From NCBI GenBank assembly GCA_017552165.1, contig JAFZCF010000061.1:1-15812 (forward strand): a stretch of DNA of 15,812 nt, written 5' to 3'. Made by a program: the position numbers and the translations under genes. The DNA comes from Clostridia bacterium. GTDB lineage: Bacteria > Bacillota_A > Clostridia > Oscillospirales > CAG-272. Of this stretch, positions 11,000 through 15,812 are shown piece by piece; positions within the stretch are counted from its first letter, which is position 1, and each line of letters begins with the position of its first letter. The notes under the pieces were generated by a model. It worked only from the letters and a program-made list of their open reading frames with translations. It ran no database searches and was not told the origin of the DNA.

Positions 11000-13294
11000 A
11001 TGGCAGGAATTACAGGACTTGATTTCAAAATCAAAGAGATGGCGGCGAGGATAAAGGAGCTCCGCCTCATCGAGGGGCTGACGGTCTTCGAGATGGCCGC
11101 CAAGACCGACGTCTCGCCGGAGGAATATTCTCTCTGCGAGTCCGGCGGGCACGATCTCAACTTCGCGTTCATTTACAGATGCGCCCTTGCGCTGAACGTT
11201 GACGTTACGGATATCATCGAGGGGCACAGCCCAACGCTGAGGTCCTTCACCGTCACGCGGAGCGGCGGCGGTCAGGAGATCGCCAACGCCCACGGGATGA
11301 CCTACTACAATCTCGCGTATTCGTTCCAGAACAGGATCGCCGAGCCGCTCTACGTGCGGTCGGGCTTCGACGAGTCCCTCCAGCACAGGGATATAGAGCT
11401 GACGACGCACGAGGGGCAGGAGCTCGACCTCGTGATCTCGGGCAGTCTGAAGGTCCAGGTCGGCGAGCACAGCACGGTGCTCGGCCCCGGCGACTCGATA
11501 TATTTCGACAGCTCAACGCCTCACGGAATGATTGCCGTGAACGGCACGGACTGCGAGTTCTACGCGATCGTACTCAACCCGACGGGCTCCCCCATACCGG
11601 AGCTTCAGCAGGGCAGAGAGGCAGAAACGCCCGTCCGCGAGAGGCGGGAGAAGGACGCCGAGCCGAGGATATACGATAACTTCGTCGACGTGACGGAGAA
11701 CGAGAACGGCACGCCGACCGGGATAAAGTTCAAGAACACGGAGGGCTTCAACTTCGCGTTCGACGTCGTCGACGGCCTTGCCGACAAAAAGCCGGACAAG
11801 CTCGCGATGCTCTACGTCGGCAAGGACAAGAGTGAGCGCCGCTTCACCTTCAGGGACATGAAGCGCGCCTCCAACCAGTGCGCGAACTATTTCAAGGCGC
11901 TCGGGGTCAAAAAGGGAGACAAGGTCCTCCTCATATTGAAAAGACATTATCAGTTCTGGTTCGCTATCCTCGGGCTCAACAAGCTCGGCGCGATAGCGAT
12001 ACCGGCGACGAACCAGCTCAAGGCGCACGACCTCGAATACCGCTTCAACGCGGCGTCGGTCACGACCGTGGTGTGCACAGCCGACGACGGCGTTCCAGAC
12101 GCCGTGGACGAGGCCTGCGCGAGCTCGCCGACCGTCGTGAACAAGCTCATAGTCAACGGCAAGCGCGAGGGCTGGCACGATTTCAACGAGGAATATCAGC
12201 TCTATTCGACCCATTTCAGACGCACGGCGGAGTCGCCCTGCGGCGACGATCCGATGCTGATGTTCTTCACGTCGGGCACGTCGGGATATCCGAAGATAGC
12301 AGAGCACAATCACAAATATCCTCTCGGCCATTTCCATACGGCCAGATACTGGCACTGCGTGGAGCCGGACGGACTTCATTTCACGATATCCGACACCGGC
12401 TGGGCAAAGGCGATGTGGGGCAAGCTGTACGGCCAGTGGCTCTGCGAGGCGGCGACCTTCGTTTACGATTTCGACAGGTTCTCGGCGCCCGACATAATGC
12501 CGATGTTCGCAAAATACAAGATCACGACCTTCTGTGCGCCTCCGACCATGCTCCGCATGATGATAAAGGAGGATCTCTCGAGATACGATTTCTCGTCGGT
12601 CAGGCACATGACGACGGCGGGCGAGGCGCTCAACCCCGAGGTTTACAGGCGGTTCGAGCAGCTAACCGGCCTCCAGATACACGAGGGCTTCGGTCAATCC
12701 GAAAGCACGATGATAATCGGCAACCTCGCGGGCGCGAGGCACAAGGTCGGCTCGATGGGAAAGCCGGCGCCGATATACGACGTCGAGCTCGTCTCGCAGG
12801 ACGGCAAACCGGTCCCGGCGGGCGAGGTCGGCGAGATCGTCATCAATATTAAGAACGGGCTCCCCTGCGGCCTTGCGACGGAATACTACGGCGACCCCGA
12901 AAAGACCGCCGAGGTATGGCGGGACGGGTATTACCATACGGGGGACACCGCATGGCAGGATGAGGACGGCTTCTTCTGGTACGTCGGGCGCGTGGACGAC
13001 ATCATCAAGTCCTCGGGCTACCGCATCGGGCCGTTCGAGATAGAAAGCGTCATAATGGAACTCCCTTACGTGCTCGAGTGCGGCGTTTCGGCCGCTCCCG
13101 ACGAGGTGAGGGGGCAGATCGTCAAGGCGAGCGTCGTGCTCGTAAAGGGCACCGAGCCGACCGAGGCGCTCAAGAAAGAGATCCAGGAATACGTCAAAAA
13201 ACATACCGCGCCGTACAAATATCCTCGTCTCGTCGTCTTCCGCGACGAGCTGCCGAAGACAGTCAGCGGGAAAATAAAACGCCACGAGCTCTGA
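11000..13294 (+). CDS. XRE-HTH/cupin/acyl-CoA synthetase fusion protein 2
   Basis: 764 residues, same architecture as its upstream paralogue. XRE helix-turn-helix at 12-75 (MAARIKELRLIEGLTVFEMA). Cupin at 131-193 (THEGQELDLVISGSL, GDSIYFDSSTPH; His137, Glu141, His175). A 30-residue charged linker (200-230). Acyl-CoA synthetase at 248-764 with P-loop FFTSGTSGYPK (422-432), GFGQSE (563-568), the full YYGDPEKTAEVWRDGYYHTGD stretch (629-649) and catalytic Lys758. The last 110 residues and the segment KYKITTFCAPPTML onward are almost identical to paralogue 1, while the HTH, cupin and linker diverge. Val-type T-box control and coupling to ilvE and vor suggest isobutyrate as substrate (inference). 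RBS AAAAGGAG at 10987-10994; 15 bp before ilvE. Confidence 0.93.
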   Translation: MAGITGLDFKIKEMAARIKELRLIEGLTVFEMAAKTDVSPEEYSLCESGGHDLNFAFIYRCALALNVDVTDIIEGHSPTLRSFTVTRSGGGQEIANAHGMTYYNLAYSFQNRIAEPLYVRSGFDESLQHRDIELTTHEGQELDLVISGSLKVQVGEHSTVLGPGDSIYFDSSTPHGMIAVNGTDCEFYAIVLNPTGSPIPELQQGREAETPVRERREKDAEPRIYDNFVDVTENENGTPTGIKFKNTEGFNFAFDVVDGLADKKPDKLAMLYVGKDKSERRFTFRDMKRASNQCANYFKALGVKKGDKVLLILKRHYQFWFAILGLNKLGAIAIPATNQLKAHDLEYRFNAASVTTVVCTADDGVPDAVDEACASSPTVVNKLIVNGKREGWHDFNEEYQLYSTHFRRTAESPCGDDPMLMFFTSGTSGYPKIAEHNHKYPLGHFHTARYWHCVEPDGLHFTISDTGWAKAMWGKLYGQWLCEAATFVYDFDRFSAPDIMPMFAKYKITTFCAPPTMLRMMIKEDLSRYDFSSVRHMTTAGEALNPEVYRRFEQLTGLQIHEGFGQSESTMIIGNLAGARHKVGSMGKPAPIYDVELVSQDGKPVPAGEVGEIVINIKNGLPCGLATEYYGDPEKTAEVWRDGYYHTGDTAWQDEDGFFWYVGRVDDIIKSSGYRIGPFEIESVIMELPYVLECGVSAAPDEVRGQIVKASVVLVKGTEPTEALKKEIQEYVKKHTAPYKYPRLVVFRDELPKTVSGKIKRHEL

Positions 13295-13309
13295 GAAAGG
13301 AACAGAAAA

Positions 13310-14383
13310 ATGGAATTCAAGTATACGTTCGTAAAAAACGAAAATCCCAAAGCAAAGCCGCAGGACGAGAGCAAGCTCGGCTTCGGCAGGATCTTCACGG
13401 ATCACATGTTCATGATGGACTATTCGCCGGACAAGGGCTGGCACGATATGCGCGTCATCCCGTACGGTCCGATACCCGTCACCCCGGCGTCCACGGTCTT
13501 CCACTACGGAGCCGAGATCTTCGAGGGCATGAAGGCGTACCGCACGGCTGACGGCACGATTCAGACCTTCCGCCCGATGGACAACCTCAGGCGTATGAAC
13601 GACAGCGCAGAGCGTCTCTGCCTGCCGCAGATAGACGGCGATCTCTTCATGAATATTCTTGACGAGCTTATAAAGATCGACGCCGACTGGGTCCCGCACA
13701 GCGAGGGCACGTCGCTCTATATCAGGCCGTTCACATACGGCAACGACCCGCACCTCGGCGTCCACGCCGTCCACAACGCCACGTTCTGCGTGATCCTCTC
13801 CCCCGTCGGCGCGTATTACGCCGAGGGGATAAACCCCGTTAAGATCGCGATAGAGTCCGAGGACGTCCGCGCCGTGCGCGGCGGCACCGGCTACGCAAAG
13901 TGCGGCGGGAACTACGCGGCGAGCCTGAGAGCCGGCGAAAAGGCCGAAAAGAAAGGGTTTACCCAGGTACTCTGGCTCGACGGCGTCGAGAGAAAGTATA
14001 TTGAAGAGGTCGGCTCGATGAACGTCATGTTCAAGATAGACGGCGAGATCGTCACGCCGGCGCTCACCGGCTCGGTCCTCCCGGGCATAACCCGCCGCTC
14101 CTGCTGCGAACTGCTCCGCGAAAAGGGATACAAGGTCTCGGAGCGGCTCATCTCTGTCGACGAGCTCTTCGACGCCGCGAAGACCGGCCGTCTCGAGGAG
14201 GCGTGGGGCACCGGCACGGCGGCCGTCGTGTCGCCTATCGGCTGGCTCAATTACAGGGACAGCGAATACACCGTCAACGGCGGCGGTATCGGCGAGGTCA
14301 CCCAGTGGCTGTACGACACGCTGACGGGCATCCAGTGGGGCAGGATACCGGACACCCACGGCTGGATCCACAAGGTATGCTGA
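13310..14383 (+). CDS. ilvE: Branched-chain amino acid aminotransferase
   Basis: 357 residues, a PLP fold-type IV aminotransferase of the longer BCAT class (TIGR01123-like). It interconverts Leu, Ile and Val with their 2-oxoacids using glutamate/2-oxoglutarate in the cytoplasm. Visible: VFHYGAEIFEGMKAYR (63-78), RPFTYGNDPHLG (139-150), the PLP lysine in GTGYAKCGGNYAAS (Lys197), IEEVGSMNVMF (231-241) with the cofactor-binding Glu, TPALTGSVLPGITRRS (249-264) and AWGTGTAAVVSPIG (298-311). Full length for the class. AGAAAGGA precedes the ATG. It lies 15 bp after the second synthetase and overlaps the next gene by 7 nt, so it belongs to the Val T-box operon and supplies the last step from 2-oxoacid to amino acid. 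Confidence 0.96.
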   Translation: MEFKYTFVKNENPKAKPQDESKLGFGRIFTDHMFMMDYSPDKGWHDMRVIPYGPIPVTPASTVFHYGAEIFEGMKAYRTADGTIQTFRPMDNLRRMNDSAERLCLPQIDGDLFMNILDELIKIDADWVPHSEGTSLYIRPFTYGNDPHLGVHAVHNATFCVILSPVGAYYAEGINPVKIAIESEDVRAVRGGTGYAKCGGNYAASLRAGEKAEKKGFTQVLWLDGVERKYIEEVGSMNVMFKIDGEIVTPALTGSVLPGITRRSCCELLREKGYKVSERLISVDELFDAAKTGRLEEAWGTGTAAVVSPIGWLNYRDSEYTVNGGGIGEVTQWLYDTLTGIQWGRIPDTHGWIHKVC

Positions 14384-15042
14384 CCCTCCCCGGGCCTAAA
14401 AGGATAACGCTTTTCTGCGGTCACTACGGTTCCGGCAAGACGAACATAGCGCTGAATTACGCGTTTTATCTCAAAAACGCGGGATACGACGTCGTCGTTG
14501 CCGACCTTGACATAGTCAATCCGTATTTCCGCACAAAGGACAGCGAAAATGGGCTCAGGGAGGCCGGCATAGGCGTTATATCCCAGCAGTTCGCCAACAG
14601 CAACGTCGATCTCCCGGCGCTCCCGTCCGAGATATATTCGATAGTACAGAACAGGAGCCGTCACGCGGTGATCGACGTCGGCGGCGACGACAGGGGCGCC
14701 TACGCGCTCGGACGGCTCGTCCCGGACATAATCGCCGAGGACGATTACGTCATGCTCGACGTCGTCAACTTCCGACGCCCGCTGACGGGCAGCGCCGCCG
14801 ACGCGCTGACGGTGATGAAGGAGATCGAGGCGGCCTGCGGCCTGAGGTTCGGCGGGATAGTAAACAACAGCAATCTCGGCGCCGAATCCACCCCGGAGGT
14901 GCTTACGGCCACCTACGGCGAGGCGGAGGAACTCTCAGAGATGAGCGGCGTGCCGCTGTTCATGAACTGCGCCGAGAAAAAAGTCGCTGAGGAACTCGGA
15001 AACGTCTTCCCCCTGACTCTTCAGAAAAGATATTACATGTAA
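14377..15042 (+). CDS. MinD/ParA-like P-loop ATPase
   Basis: 221 residues. Walker A GHYGSGKT (15-22) follows a hydrophobic strand. ADLDIVNPYFRTKD (42-55) is the SIMIBI-type switch I region, and AVIDVGGDD (97-105) is the Walker B/switch II region. The fold is that of MinD/CooC-type ATPases that insert or recycle metal cofactors or move cargo. The start ATG 14377 lies inside the last codons of ilvE (7-nt overlap), with only AAGG 1 nt upstream, so translation probably depends on coupling. An upstream extension in the same frame inside ilvE is not protein-like. Placed between ilvE and the iron-sulfur subunits of VOR, a role in assembling or regulating that enzyme is possible but unproven. Confidence 0.85.
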   Translation: MLTLPGPKRITLFCGHYGSGKTNIALNYAFYLKNAGYDVVVADLDIVNPYFRTKDSENGLREAGIGVISQQFANSNVDLPALPSEIYSIVQNRSRHAVIDVGGDDRGAYALGRLVPDIIAEDDYVMLDVVNFRRPLTGSAADALTVMKEIEAACGLRFGGIVNNSNLGAESTPEVLTATYGEAEELSEMSGVPLFMNCAEKKVAEELGNVFPLTLQKRYYM

Positions 15043-15055
15043 TGTGAGGTCAGAT

Positions 15056-15262
15056 ATGGCAAAAGTCACGTTCAAAACGGATCTCTGCAAGGGATGCGGA
15101 CTCTGCGTATCGGTATGTCCGAAGCAGATCCTCGTCATAGCAAAGGACAAGATCAACAAAAAAGGTCATTCACCGGCCGAAATGACGGATCAGGAAAAAT
15201 GCATCGGCTGCGCATTCTGCGCCACCATGTGCCCCGACTGCGTCATAACCGTCGAGAAATAA
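15056..15262 (+). CDS. Two-[4Fe-4S] ferredoxin subunit of the 2-oxoacid oxidoreductase
   Basis: 68 residues with two classic cluster motifs: Cys11-x2-Cys14-x2-Cys17-x3-Cys21-Pro and Cys49-x2-Cys52-x2-Cys55-x3-Cys59-Pro, plus an extra Cys62. This is the delta-type electron-transfer subunit of multi-subunit 2-oxoacid:ferredoxin oxidoreductases (VorD/KorD type), carrying electrons between the TPP/cluster core and external ferredoxin. An in-frame GTG at 15044 exists, but ATG 15056 has GAGG at 15046-15049 and begins with the usual MAKVTFK. It starts 13 bp after the ATPase gene and ends 13 bp before vorB. Confidence 0.92.
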   Translation: MAKVTFKTDLCKGCGLCVSVCPKQILVIAKDKINKKGHSPAEMTDQEKCIGCAFCATMCPDCVITVEK

Positions 15263-15275
15263 GGAGGATCGGGAT

Positions 15276-15812
15276 ATGTCTGAAAAAGTACTCATGAAGG
15301 GCAACGAGGCCATCGCCGAGGCGGCGATACGCGCCGGCTGCCGTCATTATTTCGGTTACCCCATAACGCCTCAGACAGAGCTCGCCGCGTATATGGCGAA
15401 GAGGATGCCGAAGATAGGCGGCGTTTTCCTCCAGGCGGAGTCCGAGATCGCCGCGATCAACATGGTCTACGGCGTCGCGGCGACGGGGAAGCGCGTCATG
15501 ACGAGCTCGTCCTCCCCGGGCGTTTCGCTCAAGCAGGAGGGCATTTCGTATATAGCGGGCGCCGACCTTCCGGCGCTTATCGTCAACGTCCAGCGCGGAG
15601 GCCCCGGCCTCGGAGGCATCCAGCCCTCCCAGTCGGATTATTTCCAGGCGACGAAGGGCGGCGGCCACGGTGACTATCATCTCATCGTCCTGACACCCTC
15701 GTCCGTGCAGGAAATGGCGGATCTGACGTCCCTCGCTTTCGACCTTGCGGACAAATACCGCATGCCGTCGATGCTTCTCGCCGACGGGACGATGGGCCAG
15801 ATGATGGAGCCC
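15276..15812 (+). CDS. vorB: 2-oxoisovalerate (branched-chain 2-oxoacid):ferredoxin oxidoreductase, VorB subunit (partial)
   Basis: The first 179 codons of an open frame that leaves the window. ATG 15276 follows AAGGAGG (15261-15267). The sequence is the pyruvate-binding-type (domain I) subunit: [18 protein letters not shown], then [19 protein letters not shown], then the conserved [16 protein letters not shown] and [20 protein letters not shown], then [19 protein letters not shown] and KGGGHGDY. This series matches proteins annotated VorB; KorA is the near alternative. The enzyme interconverts 2-oxoisovalerate + CoA + oxidised ferredoxin with isobutyryl-CoA + CO2 + reduced ferredoxin, and works in both directions in anaerobes. 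VorA (TPP) and VorC (gamma) should follow beyond the edge. Confidence 0.93.
   Translation, partial: MSEKVLMKGNEAIAEAAIRAGCRHYFGYPITPQTELAAYMAKRMPKIGGVFLQAESEIAAINMVYGVAATGKRVMTSSSSPGVSLKQEGISYIAGADLPALIVNVQRGGPGLGGIQPSQSDYFQATKGGGHGDYHLIVLTPSSVQEMADLTSLAFDLADKYRMPSMLLADGTMGQMMEP

Noticed and set aside
12662..14371. 569-codon open frame on the minus strand
   Set aside because: It lies antisense to synthetase 2 and ilvE in a GC-biased codon phase. It is Arg/Val/Asp-rich without motifs, and the plus-strand genes are unmistakable.
14203..14376. N-terminal extension of the P-loop ATPase inside ilvE
   Set aside because: The translation is Arg/His/Gly-rich shadow sequence of ilvE. The family start fits ATG 14377.

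Overview
The window looks like chromosomal DNA of an anaerobic, fairly GC-rich Gram-positive bacterium, most likely a gut or rumen member of the Clostridia (Bacillota). The clues are T-box leader RNAs, several lipobox signal peptides, canonical TTGACA/TATAAT promoters, GGAGG ribosome binding sites, and a ferredoxin-dependent 2-oxoacid oxidoreductase. This placement is inference; no marker gene fixes the species.

Left part (1-960). A minus-strand gene runs off the left edge (only its promoter, RBS and first six codons are visible), preceded by a minus-strand four-helix-bundle (S23-type) protein gene. Next comes an intergenic array of short TAATGAAG-type repeats with a 25-bp period whose orientation flips in the middle. 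Two directly abutting minus-strand tRNA genes follow (tRNA-Arg TCT, then tRNA-His GTG), with one strong promoter and an intrinsic terminator.

Middle part (960-8040). A sigma-70-type promoter starts a plus-strand run: an ECF-type sigma factor, an overlapping single-pass membrane protein (candidate anti-sigma factor), two unrelated lipoproteins, then a tandemly duplicated pair 'lipoprotein serpin + small lipoprotein'. The two serpins have intact inhibitory hinges but different reactive-centre loops. The two small lipoproteins share a 160-bp almost identical tract inside otherwise diverged genes, which suggests gene conversion.

Right part (8040-15812). Two T-box leaders, each with its own promoter, precede two paralogous 756- and 764-residue proteins. 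Each protein fuses an XRE helix-turn-helix and a cupin domain to a complete AMP-forming acyl-CoA synthetase of the medium-/branched-chain type. After the second come ilvE (branched-chain aminotransferase), a MinD/ParA-like P-loop ATPase, a two-[4Fe-4S] ferredoxin subunit and vorB (2-oxoisovalerate:ferredoxin oxidoreductase), cut by the right edge. Measured from the Stem I terminal-loop GGUG, the specifier position is 27 nt away in both leaders and reads AUC (Ile) in the first and GUA (Val) in the second. The antiterminator bulge UGGU predicts tRNAs with an A discriminator, as expected for Ile and Val tRNAs.

Taken together, the right part reads as a route that turns branched-chain short fatty acids (isobutyrate, 2-methylbutyrate, perhaps isovalerate) into branched-chain amino acids: acid to acyl-CoA (synthetase), reductive carboxylation to the 2-oxoacid (VOR), transamination (IlvE). 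It would be switched on by uncharged Ile or Val tRNA, with the enzyme itself carrying a DNA-binding and a cupin sensory module.
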